NCBI RefSeq assembly: GCF_014805685.1 | Contig: NC_060886.1 | Span: forward strand, 24,281,608 to 24,345,607 | Direction: 5' to 3' | Length of the DNA: 64,000 bases | DNA from: Silurus meridionalis | Taxonomy: Eukaryota; Chordata; Actinopteri; Siluriformes; Siluridae | Part shown: piece by piece, positions 9,337-21,197 of the stretch | How positions within the stretch are numbered: the stretch's first letter is position 1 | Layout of the letters: each line of letters begins with the position of its first letter | The notes under the pieces: generated by a model | Database searches by the model: none | Told to the model about the DNA's origin: nothing | The model's input: only the letters and a program-made list of their open reading frames with translations | Translations under genes and position numbers: made by a program

Positions 9337-11133
9337 GAAGAAGGAGGATCAACGGGTGACGTATAAGAGTGGAGGAAGGTGCACAAAGGTGGACTATGTT
9401 CTATGTAGGAGATGCAACCTAAAGGAGACTGTAAGGTGTTGGCAGAGGACAGTGTAGCTAGACAGCATTGGATGGGGGTCTGTAGGATGGTTTTGGAGGT
9501 GAAGAACAAGAGGAGGAGAGTGAGGACTGAAAGAAGAATTAGATGGTGGAAACTGAAGGAGAAAGACTGTAGTTTGAGGTTCAGGGAAGAGGTCAGACAG
9601 GGGCTCGGTGGTGAAGAGGTGCTGAATGATTGGGCAACTACTGTAGAAGTGATAAGGGTTAAGCTAGAAAGGTACTTGGTGTGACATCTGGAAATAAAAA
9701 GGAAGACAAAGAGGAGAAAGAGGTTGGTGAAACAGGATTGAGATCACCAGAATGATGAGAAAAGTAGGCAGGGGTACAATGAGATGCGGCAGCAGGTAAA
9801 GAGGGATGTGGCGAAAGGAAAAGGCATATGGGGAGCTATATGTGAAGTTAGACACATAGGAAGAAGAAAAGGATTTATACTGATTGACCAGGCAGAGGGA
9901 CCAAGCTGGGAAGGATGTGTTGCAATAAAGGATGGAGATAAAAATGTGTTGACTAGTTAGGAGAGTGTGTTTAGAAGATAGAAGGAGTATTTTGAGCAGC
10001 TAATGAACAAGGAAAATGAGAGAGAGAGAAGGTTGGATGGCATGGAAATGATGAAGCAGGAAGTGGATAGGATTAGTGAGGAGGAAGTCAGAGCAGTGAT
10101 TAAGAGGCCAGATGGCCAGATGACATACCGGTAGAAGCATAAAGATGTTTAGGAAAGATGGCAGTGGAGTTTTTAACAAAGTTGTTGGAGGAGTGTGCTG
10201 GTACTGATCCTTAAGAATAAGGGAGATGTGCAGACCTGCAGTAAATACAGGGGAATTAAGTTGATCAGTCACACCATGAAGCTATGGAAGCTAATGGAAG
10301 CCAGGTTGAGAAAAGAGGTGAGCAACAGTATGATTTCATGCCGAAGAAGAGCACCACAGGTGCATTATTTGCTTTAAGAATGTTGATGGAGAAGTATAGA
10401 GAAGGTCAGAAGAAGTTGCATTGTGTGTTTGTGGATTTAGAGAAAATGTCTGACAGGGTGCCGAGAGAGGAGTTGTGGTATTGTATGAGGAAGAAGCATG
10501 TGATGTGGTGCAGGACATGTATGAGGACAGCGTGACAGCAGTGAAGTGTGCAGTAGGAATGTTAGACTGGTTCAAGGTGGAGGTTGGACTGCATCAAGGA
10601 TCCACTCTGAGCCTTTTGCAGGGGTTGACGGACGAGATCAGACAGGAGTCTCCCTGAACTATTATGTTTGTGAATAATATTGTTATTTGTGGTGAGAGTA
10701 GGGAGCAGGTTGAGAAGAGCCTAGAGAGGTGGAGGTACATGCTGGAGAGAGGGGCAATGAAAGTCAGTAAGAGTAAGAGAGAGTACATGTGTGTGAAGGT
10801 GGAGAAGGTGGAGGAGTTCAGATACCTAGGGTGAACAGAGCAAGGTAATACAGAGTGTGTTAGAGAAGTAAAGAAAAGAGTGCAGGCAGGGTGGAGTGGG
10901 TGGAGCAGAGTGGCAGGAGTGATTTGTGATAGAAGGGTGGCATTGAGTAAAAGACAGGAGGCAGAGCTGGAGGTAGCAAAGCTGAAGATTTTAAGGTTTT
11001 CTTTGGGAGTGACGAGAATGGACAGGATGATAAATAAGTGTATTAGAGGGACAGCACATTTAGGACGTTTTGGAGACAAGGTGAGGGAGGTGCGATTTAG
11101 ATGGTTTAGACATGTGCAGAGAAGAGACATGGA

Positions 11134-11134
<1 letters not shown>
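9337..11134 (+). mobile_element. RTE-like LINE copy C, truncated at both ends
   Basis: The plus strand here matches copies A and B in reverse orientation, starting at the endonuclease end (KKEDQRVTYKSGG type, then DYVLCRRCNLKE altered) and running through [20 protein letters not shown] near 10,385 and VEVGLHQGSTLS near 10,590 to HVQRRDME at 11,110-11,134. Divergence from B is much greater than between A and B, with many frameshifts, a shortened segment near 10,160-10,200 and a deletion near 10,615 that removes the F-L-F-A-V-V block. The 3' end and tail seen in B are missing; the sequence passes straight into a (TA)n tract. It is an older insertion of the same family. Confidence 0.85.
9412..11110 (+). 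pseudogene. RTE endonuclease-reverse transcriptase ORF, heavily decayed (copy C)
   Basis: Short frames on the plus strand (9,412-9,684; 10,284-10,535; 10,475-10,657; 10,880-11,110) align in order to the copy B polyprotein. The reverse transcriptase core is recognisable: [14 protein letters not shown] and FVDLEKMSDRVP (Ala and Tyr of the usual K-A-Y-D replaced by Met and Ser). The F-A-D-D motif is changed, since near 10,670 the plus strand reads as F-V-N-N, replacing both catalytic aspartates with asparagine. No function is possible. Confidence 0.75.

Positions 11135-11205
<71 letters not shown>
11135..11205. repeat. (TA)n microsatellite, about 35 units
   Basis: A perfect TA tract joins the cut end of RTE copy C to the DIRS 5' end. 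It may have grown from the LINE tail or mark a break and repair site. Confidence 0.97.
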
Positions 11206-11208
<3 letters not shown>

Positions 11209-11369
11209 CAAACTGAAGCTAGCGTCAGTGTGCATTTATAGCTTACTAATTGTGACGTCACCCCGCCGGTGACGTTGCTCCTTTATGTTGGACAGATTTC
11301 ACATGAGATTTAGACAAGCGGAGGCGTTCCCAAAGTGTTGTTGCACCTCGAGTTCCTGAAAGGAACCTC
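11206..11369 (-). mobile_element. DIRS-like retrotransposon D1, 5' end
   Basis: The sequence parallels the DIRS 5' ends at 54,920-55,092 and 27,698-27,870: GAACAAACTGAAGCTAGCGT, a TGACGTCAC pair, a run to GTTCCCAAAGTGTT, and the terminal GAGTTCCTGAAAGGAACCTC. It is in minus orientation with the outer end at about 11,369. Beyond it the E1 hAT-like element resumes at AGTAACGAGCCTGTTTT. This fixes the outer limits of D1 as about 397 and 11,369. Confidence 0.8.
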
Positions 11370-11467
11370 AAGTAACGAGCCTGTTTTAATAATGTAAGAA
11401 GTAAAATGTACAGATGTTTGTGTAAAAAGTTTAATGAGAGAAATTAAAAAGTTATCTCCCACCTCTG
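11370..11467 (+). mobile_element. hAT-like non-autonomous element E1, right fragment
   Basis: The sequence matches the right end of copy E2 (21,020-21,197): AGTAACGAGCCTGTTTT, then AGTACAGATGTTTGTGTAAA, then the terminal CCCACCTCTG. This is the inverse complement of the left end CAGAGGTGG of E2 and E3. It completes E1, whose left part is at 1-396. Confidence 0.82.
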
Positions 11468-12583
11468 AAATCTACAGATTAAAGCAATAATCGTAAGTCA
11501 CTTTTAAACTCTGTAGTGTTAACACCTTTAACGATAACTCATTTGTCAAAAAATAGGTATTTATTCATGCCTTCAAATGAAATGCATTTGTTTTTGTTAC
11601 TTCACATTTTCAGAGCCACAGTGCTCTGTTCCATCTTTATTAATTAACTGCTCTTGCTGACGAGAATTACGTTTTGTAAACTAATTTGGGATTCATTTTT
11701 TAATTTCACATAATATATTTTCAATGGCTTTTTTCAATTGCTGATTGTAATGGGGACCCCAAGCTTTATTAAAGGCAAATGCATTTAAGCCAGATGTCTT
11801 TTTAAATTACCCTATAAACTATATTGGTATCAAATATAAGAAAAGAATTGCACTGTAGTCACTTGAAATACTTCCACTCATGCTCATTTCAGTAATTATG
11901 CAATTATTCCAACATCCAATAATGTAGGAGAAGTGCAGTGTAGAAACCATGCAGATTCTGATGATAAATGTTATTCAATGTTCAGATTAAAAAAGGAAAA
12001 TGTGATCTCAGTGAATTCTTTGTGGCAAATGGGCTGAACATTAGTTTGTTTTGAAAACAACAAAAGGCAGTACATCTGCTCACCAAGTTTCTTGCTGTCT
12101 GAGGAGGTCAGATGAGAAAGCTTAGACTGGATTGAGCCGAGGGGAAGAGTAACTGAAATAAGCACTCTTTAAAACTATGGGGAGCAGAAAAGCATCTTAG
12201 AATGCACATGTCAAACTGTGGGGGAGATGCTCTAGCAGAAGACAGAACTGGGTTTTCCATTTTTCAGCCTAAAACAGAAATGGGAGATTACACATAGAAT
12301 AGGAAGGCACAGGTGTATATATTTGTTTATGTTGACTGAATTTAAAATTAAGTTTGTTTAAACACAATTTCCATCCACCGTTAGCAACAGGGGAAATGCT
12401 GTAAAGACTGTATAAAAATGTAATCTGCAATTTTATTACAAAATAGATTTAGTTAGCAAAGCATTTTCATTATTTAGTTCTTTTTTACAGTCCAGACTGC
12501 CTCGAAAAAACTTGACAGATACAAGGATTACTTTTTTTATATACCATGATTGGTCATATTTGAAAGAATAAATAATACATTTA

Positions 12584-13021
12584 TTACCTCTTAGTTTTGC
12601 CTAGGGTGCATTGAAAATCCTGGTTGAGTCTTAACCTGGTACTATAGGCAGACTGTTGGAACATGTGCCAAGCCACTGCTTTTACACTTGACAAACTGAT
12701 TCCTCCCAGTGCACCTTCCCCTTCATCACACCTCAAAAACAAGCCCTGGCTGTGTGATTGGACTCCTGGCCCTGTTTGTCTTGACAGAATTTTGAGCTGT
12801 TCCATTTTCACATGCTCTTTGGGACCAAGGCCCTGAGGTAGTGTACTATTTGTCTTTTTCTGTGTTCTTGACCCATCCATTAAGCACTGCTGCCCACTGA
12901 GTAGTTCCCACTGGAGCACAGCACTTTGCCAAATCTGCTCAACTCTTCCATGTGACAGAGCAGAGGGAATAATTGAATTGCTGTGCTGCAACGTGTTATT
13001 AATGGTATGAGGTGTCACCAT
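12584..13021 (-). other. Open reading frame of unknown nature (145 codons)
   Basis: I do not recognise this ORF. It is open for 438 bases, starts at ATG near 13,021 (MVTPHTINNT) and ends in LNQDFQCTLGKTKR before a stop. The composition is polar, rich in Q, S, G and L, with no signal peptide or membrane helix. Base composition is visibly richer in G and C than the flanking AT-rich DNA. No neighbouring splice pattern, promoter or repeat explains it. It could be a chance ORF in a conserved noncoding block, part of an unrecognised repeat, or an exon. A coding role is unlikely without homologues. Confidence 0.2.
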
Positions 13022-13342
13022 CGCAGCACTCGCAATTTATAACCAATAACTTAGAGTGCAAAGCTTCACATTTTTTTCTTAATGCTGACTTGTCCTGACG
13101 TCAGTGCTCTGCACCTACAGTGTAAATTATATTCTCAGTGCTGGTTCACAAAGGCTGTCCTGACATCAGTCTAGTAGCATTTGCCTAGAAAGATTTTCAA
13201 GATAATGATAATTAATATCGATAAGGGGAATATAAGGGGAAATTATTAGTATTCTCAGGCATGTATTTGCCAAAGTCAAGGATTCAGGCTCTTTGAAGGG
13301 TTGTTCCTACTGTATTTATTTATTTGTTTATTCTTCTTCTTC

Positions 13343-13362
13343 TTTTTTTTTTTTTTTTTTTT
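13343..13362. repeat. poly(T) tract
   Basis: An uninterrupted run of about 20 T lies after a CTT-rich lead. No LINE or SINE body is visible next to it. Confidence 0.9.
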
Positions 13363-13465
13363 ACACATTTTAATCTTTATATTTCTCATGATTGGAAATG
13401 AAGCCACTTTACTTCTTAGTTGGTTTCTTATCATTTATAAATCCAGACACTGCTTTAGAAACGCT

Positions 13466-15388
13466 GTAGTAATTACTACTACCTGTTTTAGTGTCAGGCT
13501 GGTAAATGGACCTCACATCATATCAATGTTAGAGCTGTCAACCGATTAGAATATTTAATCATGATTAATCACATTATTGCCATGAGTTCAATCATGATTA
13601 ATTGGAACTTAATTGCACATTTTTACCTGTTTTAAATGTACCTTAAATTAATAATTTTACAATTTTTAATACTCTAATCATCATAGGCATTGATGAATAT
13701 TGATGGTTTATGCAAATGTATGTTTATTGTTAGTGAAACCCAGTGGCAGGCCGTGCATTTGGTACCTGGGCCTTCAGTGGGGATTTACCCGACCTATTGT
13801 ACCTCTTAATACCACCACTATTACGTCACAACTATAGAAACCATCAATACTATACAAAAACGCAACTGTGCCACCTACATCATCTGGAGCAGCTCAGAAT
13901 CAATATTTGTCTAATAACATGACGAAAACACTTTAAATAAAATACAACCTACTCACCAGAGATGCATAGTCATAATTTGCTCCGCTATTCAGAGGCTGCA
14001 ATCCAGTGGTACCGCTCGTATTCACTGGTCAACAACAACAAACTCTTTCCTAGACTGAGACAAGCTAGCTAGCTCTTAGAGGCCGACCTCTCCTTACGAT
14101 GTCTAACCTTTTAAAAAAATGGATTTTAAAAGATGTGTTTTGGCAGTCGAACTTGGCTGTAACAGTTTTCGTCTGACCAACAAATCAGAGGACGGAAAAA
14201 TGCTGACGCTATTCTGGGCCAGCTAGCCGGCCCTGTGAGGCAAATTTAAAATCTGATTGGTTTAAGAAACGTAGTCAATTTTTAAGGAGACTATGGTAAA
14301 AACGCCAGCAGAACAGACTTTGAAGGCCCTGGGCAGACATTACATTGTCAGGGCAGCACATAGAGGCTGAAATCTGATTGGACAAAAAATCTCCCATCCA
14401 CATCACACTGGAAGCAGTGCAGCCAAGAGAAATGCTATGAAATAAAGAAAATAGACTGTAAATAAATTAGTACAATTTCATGGAAAAATGATTAGAATTT
14501 AGGTTGTAAATGTAGGTCAATGCTTCTGATAGTGTTTAGGCCAGCAGAGGATGCTTTGCTGGCCATGACCACCCGCCACTGGTGAAAGCAAACTCAACAT
14601 AGAGCGTGAAGACAAAATATTCTTGTAAAAAATTTAAAGAAATTATGGTGTTTAAAATTATGCAAATCATTAAAACACCAAATGGACACTTTGCTATGTT
14701 TTCACACGGACGGTTAATGAGGTGACACAGATGAAATTGTATCTCTTCTAACTTGAATACGGTTTACATAATCAGAGAATATTTGTTTTCGATGTGAATT
14801 GGTTTATTTACAACTAGACATTTTGAGCTTTCTAATTATATATTTATTATGATGTTTTATTTATGTCTGTATATTGCTCTTATATGTACGATAAAAGAAG
14901 ACAAAGTCATTTAAGTTCATTTCTGCGTTATGATGAAAAGAAAATGCTAAACAACCACCATATAGAACATAAGCAGAGAAAAGTAGATGATGATCAGGTG
15001 TTCAGGAATGTTTCTGTTCTAAGTCATGTTTACTTCGCCGACTACATCTGTCTCATCCACGTTAACCCCATAGTTCTTGTTGCCATCTGCTTTGCTCATT
15101 TTTAGCTTTGTAAACTAGCCTACGTCTGTGGTGTGTGGGAGCCAGGAAATTATACACCAGTGGAATATTGAAAAAGCTGTGCAATGACAGGAAATAGGTT
15201 GATGGGCTGAAAACGGCACACAGTTAGAATAAAAAATATTGACATTTCACCAAATAGATTAAAACTAAAGTAATGAGCCTGTTTTAAAAATGTAAAAAGT
15301 AGAAAGTACAGATATTTGTGTAAAAATTAGTGAAAGTAAAATCGACTTAAGCACAGTAGTATTTGTACTTCATTACCTCCCATCTCTG
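13466..15388 (+). mobile_element. hAT-like non-autonomous element E4, left-truncated, with F1 inside
   Basis: The left edge near 13,466 begins inside the family (GTAGTAATTACTACTACCTG, compare 19,805), so the left terminal repeat is missing. The right end at 15,388 reads CCTCCCATCTCTG, one change from the family end. The blocks AACCACCATATAGAACA (14,951) and TCTGTCTCATCCACGTTA (15,045) are shared with E1 and E3. Inside it lies a separate inverted-repeat element, F1 (13,741-14,581). A segment starting TAGAGCTGTCAACCGATTA at 13,532 resembles the end of another hAT-type MITE that is also present, in part, in E2 and E3 as TTTTGACAGCC and CAGCCCTAA. Confidence 0.75.
13741..14581 (+). mobile_element. 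hAT-like MITE family F, copy F1
   Basis: The ends are inverted: CAGTGGCAGG on the left and CCCGCCACTG on the right. The flanks are GTGAAACC (13,733-13,740) and GTGAAAGC (14,582-14,589), an 8-bp target duplication with one mismatch, typical of hAT elements. The body of 841 bp has no transposase ORF. It shares long blocks with F2, for example the segment with CATCATCTGGAGCAGCTCAG and the subterminal AGTGTTTAGGCCAGCAGAG. It is inserted in E4, so F1 is younger than E4. Confidence 0.88.
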
Positions 15389-16222
15389 TATGAGACACAG
15401 GCATTTGCAAGCAATGGCTAAAATTTCAAGCCACAGTGATGAAGCTAACTGATGGGAAAAACAGCTTTATTTAATAATTCTATGCTTAAAACCTATTTAG
15501 GGTTGTAAATCAATTTCCATTTATCGAAAATATTAGAATTTTCCACATCAGAATAGTGCTTCAATAACATCATAATTATGCAGAAATTTCTCATTATAAC
15601 ATACAATTTTTAAACATCAACTTAAAGAAACAATTTTGTTATTTATTAAATGTATATTTAATTCAAATTAAATCACCCTACAAAAATGTCAGTCTGAATA
15701 AAGATATAATGCTCAATGTCTTGCATAACCCTATTACTGTTTTGTAAAGTCTGATGTTTTCAATAGTATACATTCCTGGGCAAAAAACTATTAAGCTATA
15801 AATACATTAAACTATAAAGATATGAGTCAGGAAATTAGCAAGGAGTAAACACGCTGTAAATCTCTTTTTGATCTATTAATCCTGGTTCCATTTATGAGCT
15901 TATCCTCTGGCCCTTGATGGTCTGCATCAGGTGTGGCAGATAACAAAATGCTGATTAATCTTTTAAAAGAAATATATAAATATGGCAGAAGATATTTTTG
16001 GAAAATATCGTAATATAATGTATTTTGTGAATATCGTTGTTTCTAGCTTTCCGTAGAACATGTCACCATAGTAATATGAACTGAGCAAACGGTTGCATAT
16101 AAGATCTAGTGTGTGCTTTTGTTTAATTCTTACTCATTTTGTGACCAATGGTTTGATGATAAAGACCATTTTTCAGGAGTGCACAGCGTAAAAATGTAAA
16201 TTCTACTACTACTAAATGATCC

Positions 16223-16255
<33 letters not shown>

Positions 16256-19200
16256 GCGAGTGATGCGAAATTTACTAATTTGGATCACTATTTAAACAGT
16301 CCACATTAGGCTTTCAATTAGAAATAGAATACAATTAGAAATAGGCTATATTGGTTTTGCAAAACCCCAACAAACAAAAAACATATAATGTCAGTTGATT
16401 GGCTGCTTGATAAGTAACCTGATCTGACAGGCTGTTGACAGGCTGCAGATTGTTTATTGAGTAGGTGTCTACTTTGGACTATTGCAATAGAATTACCAAA
16501 TATTAACATAACACACAAATCAAAGCAAGCAGAGCTTTTTGAGATGCAAGGCGACAAATATACTCTCAAACGTTTGGCTTAATATCAAATTGCATGATTT
16601 CAATAATAGAAGAGATATTTGATTTTTTTAGCTTTAACTTTTATTTAGTTTCTATTCATCTAAAATGAAACAAAATCCAACACATTATAAATAGTAATTC
16701 AAATTTGCACTTTGTTTCCAATAAAAATTGGATTATCTTAGATTTGTGAGGATACCTGTCTCTATGAAGATTAAAGTCAGGTAAAGCTTAAGTAATAGCT
16801 GCACTGAAGAACACTTTCATGTATACTGTATATCAATCATGGAATAAGACTTTATAAAACGACTACAACAGACAAACCAAAGCCCCTCTGGCAGGTGATA
16901 ACTTGTGTACATAGCAGTGCCACACAAGATGAGAGAGGTGACTAAAGGATTCCACATCACAACATGATTGCCTTATAGTCATCACGTTGGCAGCCTCTGA
17001 CTCTTTTGAGCTTCAGATGTAACTTGCTGCTCTGGAGCCACTGGCAAAAAGGCTTCATCTTTCTTCTGCATGGGGAAACTTCAAAGTACTCCAGGGTATC
17101 AAAATTTTAAATTTTGTTTTCTCAGAGGTAATGTGACTGAATTTTAGACTGAAGGTGCCTTAAATAAAAATAAAATATGACATGTTTGCTTTGCACTCAG
17201 TAAAATTTAAGAGGGGCCAACAGTATTTTTCTTCTTTATCTTATCACTGCCAAAGAGGGAAAATGTATTTATTTGTCTGCTTGTACTCACTAATCCAAAA
17301 AAAAAATAAAAAATACAGCAACATCATGTCCGAGGTAAAAAACAGAATACAAAATCAGATTAGCCTCGAGTGACAGGAGGCAATGCTTGGAAAGTGATGG
17401 ATAGTGTCAATATTTTCCACAATGTTCCTGTATTATTCATAGGATTTAAACATTAACAAGGAATGGTTTTGAAAGAAATGCTGAACTAGATGGACATTTA
17501 CGGCATAATCCATTAAGGTTTATTAAGACATTTTGAACAGCTTTTTAAGCTTCTGCACAGATGTAAAAATGATGTACTGTGCAACATGTAAGAAATCAGT
17601 TTCTTTTCAACTGTAATAGGATTTTAGCTCAAAGTAAACAGACAGCTTTGAAAACTAAAATCTCATATGCTGTATTTCGTGTTGATACCCACTGAGCTGG
17701 AGGCAAAATAGGTTTGCGAAAAAATGAAGCTCTAATGTTTTCTTTTTTCCCTATTTCTTTGATAAACAGGATGGTAGAAAAAAAACCCTGATAGGATTTA
17801 GTTGAAAGGTCAAAAATTCACAAGGCATTTATTAATTTGAATTGGTGTTATGGGAATAAGTAATCCGGTAATTATATTATTTATTTTCCCATTTTCAATA
17901 GTGCCTGTATCAACATCAAAGTGTTGTGGTGACAGAAAATAATTATTTAAATTAATAATTTTGCTTTTTTTGTGTGTTATACAGGGTTTTCAAAATTTTT
18001 AAAAGGAAGATATCAAATAAAATGTTACTTGCCTTAGAAATATGTTGTTTGAAATACAAAAAGCAGGTTTGAGATGTTTGCTTTTTAAAAGGTTGTGTAA
18101 ATAATATTTAAAAGCTGCTTCCCTTTTTATTTTTTTAAAGATACTCCTGGGAAAAAATAATGGGCTAAACCCAAAAGGCAAAGCTTTCAGCTTTTAATTG
18201 CCTTAACAATAAATCACTGGTCAGATAATTAGTGTAACTCAAACAAATGCATTTTTGTGCCACCATGTGCTTGTTCGTAACAGCGAAGTGTTTGGGGAAA
18301 AAAGCTAGAAACAGGGAAGTGTATTTATATAATCTTCTTGTACACAAAGCTGAAGTCATGATAATGATTAAAACGTATGATGTTAATTTCAATAAATGTT
18401 TCTGTTCACAATATTTTTCATTGTTTGAACATTGCTGAACAGCACTGACTTTTCTTTCTGAAAAGAGATGCAGCTCACTTTATTTTTTATTTTAGAGCAG
18501 AATTGATGAGCATATCATGCAAAGAGTCATTCATTAGGATTTTTTTTGTACTGCATCTTCAGAAAGTAAAGCGCAATCAGAGTAGTTCATATTAATTACA
18601 GAGCTGTGATGAGTTACAAATTCCAAAAATGCAATTAGGGACTGGAGCCCATTAAATGGACTCTAGTTGTTTGCAATTATAATCAAAAATGAAAAAAAAA
18701 ATTAATGGGGAGAAGATTACATTTTTGTTCTTACATTTCTTTTCAAAGACATAAGCTGAAACTTAAAGCATGGTAAATTTATATCCCAAGGTATTATACA
18801 TTTATTTATTTTTTTAAGACAAAATTTTATCAAATAATTACTGTATGTTCCTAAAATTTGGTGTCATCTCCATGGGAGAAGCATAGAAGAACAGTGGGCA
18901 GTGGTACACATTGGCTAAAGTTAAAATTATTTATCTTTGTTTTGTTGACAGACCTAGCACAATCCACTATCCAGTCCTACCTCCACTAATTGTTTATTGT
19001 CTTATTGTTGCCGATGTGTCCGATTACTATGGTTTTAACTGCAAACTTAATAATGACAAATGATAATTGCATAATAATGTTGCCAAATACAGTTTTTCTG
19101 CTTTTTTTTTCTAATTATATAATTTTTCACTGTTCTACATGGAGTTTCATAGGGGAAATGAATGCTTATTTAGAGAATCTAACTTTAATTACAAAGCACA

Positions 19201-19316
19201 TAATTGACATATTGTCATCTCTCTTAATTTTGGTTTGTGTTTGTGTGAAATGTGATTGCTATATTAATGGGGAATGCGATGAAAAATGTTTGCTTTACTG
19301 AGGACTCTGAACTGAA
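15389..19316. other. AT-rich DNA without recognisable genes
   Basis: No long ORF, repeat end or RNA gene is visible in about 3.9 kb. There is a (TAGA)n tract at 16,224-16,255. A moderately GC-richer block at 16,960-17,100 might be conserved noncoding sequence, but I cannot test this. Confidence 0.4.
16224..16255. repeat. (TAGA)n microsatellite
   Basis: About eight tandem TAGA units, uninterrupted. Confidence 0.95.
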
Positions 19317-19649
19317 GTTGACTCATCATCTGATCAATACCATCCCCACAGTGAAGCATGGTAGTGGCAGCATCATGCTGTAGGGGTGTTTTTCTGCAAC
19401 AGAGGCTTGCCAACTGCTCAAAGTTGAGGGAATGCTGAATGGAACAAAGTGCAAAGTTATCCTCAATAAAACCGGCAGTCAGGACCTCAGATTGGGCTAA
19501 GCCCTAACTTGAACTCTATTAAACATCTGTAATTGATGCCAAAGGTGCTTCAACTAAATAATGATCAAAGGGACTGAATACTTATGTACATGTGATATTT
19601 TTTTTTACAGATGTTTCTAGAATTCTGTATTCACTTTGGCATTATGGAG
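19317..19649 (+). mobile_element. Tc1-like transposon relic, left part (split by E2)
   Basis: The plus strand carries remnants of Tc1 transposase: CCCACAGTGAAGCATGGTAG and GGCAGCATCATGCTGT translate to a V-K-H-G-S-G-S-I-M-L run, which in Tc1 proteins follows the first catalytic Asp. Further on, GGGACTGAATACTTATGTAC is a common 3' segment of fish Tc1 elements. The start codon, DNA-binding part and most of the catalytic core are missing. The sequence is interrupted at 19,649 by E2 and resumes after 21,205. Confidence 0.7.
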
Positions 19650-19859
19650 CAGAGGTGGCAAAAGTACACACATCCATTACTTAAGTAGAAGTACAGATAC
19701 TCATGTTTTAATATACTCGGGTAAAAGTTGAAGTACTGATTATACCTTTTTACTTAAGTGAAAGTAAAGAAGTCTTGGCTCTGACATGTACTTAAGTAAA
19801 AAGTAGTTATTACTGCTACCTGTTTTAGCTGTTAACTGGACCTCACATCATATTTATAT

Positions 19860-19860
<1 letters not shown>

Positions 19861-19940
<80 letters not shown>

Positions 19941-19959
19941 TGATTGATTGATTGATTGA
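19861..19959. repeat. (GATA)n-(TGAT)n microsatellite
   Basis: About 20 units of AGAT are followed by about five units of TGAT. It abuts the LINE 3' tail and probably expanded from it. Confidence 0.96.
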
Positions 19960-20140
19960 ACTTTATTGTCATTGCATAGTACAGGTACGCAGCAACAAAA
20001 TGCAGTTTGGCATCTACCAGAAGTGCAAAAAGTAGCAATTGTGCAAATAGTGCAGATAAATATGTATTATATTTACAGCATGTGATATATATGTAAGCAT
20101 ATGTACATTGATTAAATATAAAGGCTATAACAGTGCAGAG
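19861..20140 (-). mobile_element. LINE 3' end with (GATA)n tail inside E2
   Basis: On the minus strand the sequence runs GCACTTCTGGTAGATGCCAA, then TGACAATAAAGTTCAATCAA, then (ATCA)n and (ATCT)n. An AATAAA-type signal directly before a short tandem tail is the usual 3' end of several fish LINEs. No coding part remains, so the family is not assigned. The left limit is set by the tandem tail, and the right limit is uncertain. Confidence 0.55.
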
Positions 20141-21197
20141 ATGTGTGGACATCATTAAGAGCCTTTGCTATGTTTCCACACGGACAGTTAATAAGGTGAT
20201 ACCGACTCTTCGACTCTTCGAGTCAAGTCAAGAAGCTTTTCTATATATATATAATCATAGACATTTTACAGATTTGAATGATGTATTGTTTTTATCTGTA
20301 CGATCAATAAAGACAGTAATTTAAGTTTGTTTCGCCATTATGAGGGAAAAACCCACAAAACGCCACCCAGAGGATTAATTGTGTGAATCATGGTGGATTT
20401 GGTGTTTGATTTGAGACTTGGCGCAAAAATAAAACAAAAGTTTACTGATTAAAATTATTTTTCAGTGAAGTTTATTTATTTATTTTATATCTAAGTAAAG
20501 AAGGGACGTCATGAATAAGTTTATGTTTTGCTGGTTTTTAATTTCGCTTTTATATTTATTTATTTATTTATTTATATTTTTTATAAAAATGTTAGAAACA
20601 GAAATGCGCGCTGAATTGATAACGTTAATACAGTTTAGTCCTGTTTACAATAATTTTAATTTTGACAGCCAAAAATATATATTAATACAAAACTAATTAA
20701 AAATGTTGTTACCTAATGAATGTATCCAGGCTGAAGATCCACATATAGCACACAAGCAGAGAAAAGATGATGATCATGAATGTGTCTGATCTCAGTCATG
20801 TTTACATCACTGACTCCCTCTGTCTCATCCACGTTAACCCCAAACTTCTTACTGCCTTCTGCCTGCTGATTCTTATCTTCGTAAAGAGTGAGAGTCAGGA
20901 CTTTATACACCAGCGGATTGAAAAAGACGCGTAGTAACAGGAAATCGGTTGTTCGGCTGAAATCGGCGCGCACTGAAAATAAAAATTTATATTTCACCAA
21001 ATCAATGAATTAAAACTAAAGTAACGAGCCTGTTTTGAAAATGTAAGAAGTAAAAAGTACAGATATTTGTGTAAAAATGTAATGAGTAAAAGTAAAAAGT
21101 TGTCTGAAAAATAAATAGTGGAGTAAAGTACTGATACCGAAAAAATCTACTTAAGTACAGTAATGAAGTATTTGTACTCCGTTACTTCCCACCTCTG

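Larger units (their letters stand above)
11468..13465. other. Unassigned DNA with one unexplained ORF
   Basis: This stretch is mostly AT-rich and has no recognisable repeat ends. It contains a minus-strand ORF at 12,584-13,021 listed separately and a poly(T) tract at 13,343-13,362. Confidence 0.4.
19650..21197 (+). mobile_element. hAT-like non-autonomous element E2, complete
   Basis: The left end is CAGAGGTGGCAAAAGTACAC and the right end is TTACTTCCCACCTCTG, an inverted pair. The flanking TTATGGAG at 19,642-19,649 is repeated exactly at 21,198-21,205, an 8-bp target duplication that identifies the hAT superfamily. It holds no transposase. Inside it a LINE 3' tail with a GATA-type microsatellite has been inserted (19,861-20,140). 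Subterminal sequence is rich in ACTTAAGTA-like repeats on both sides, possible transposase-binding sites. It is the best reference copy of family E in the window. Confidence 0.92.

Noticed and set aside
16224..16255. Tandem repeats considered as a CRISPR array
   Set aside because: All tandem arrays in the window are simple microsatellites without spacers, and the genome is eukaryotic.
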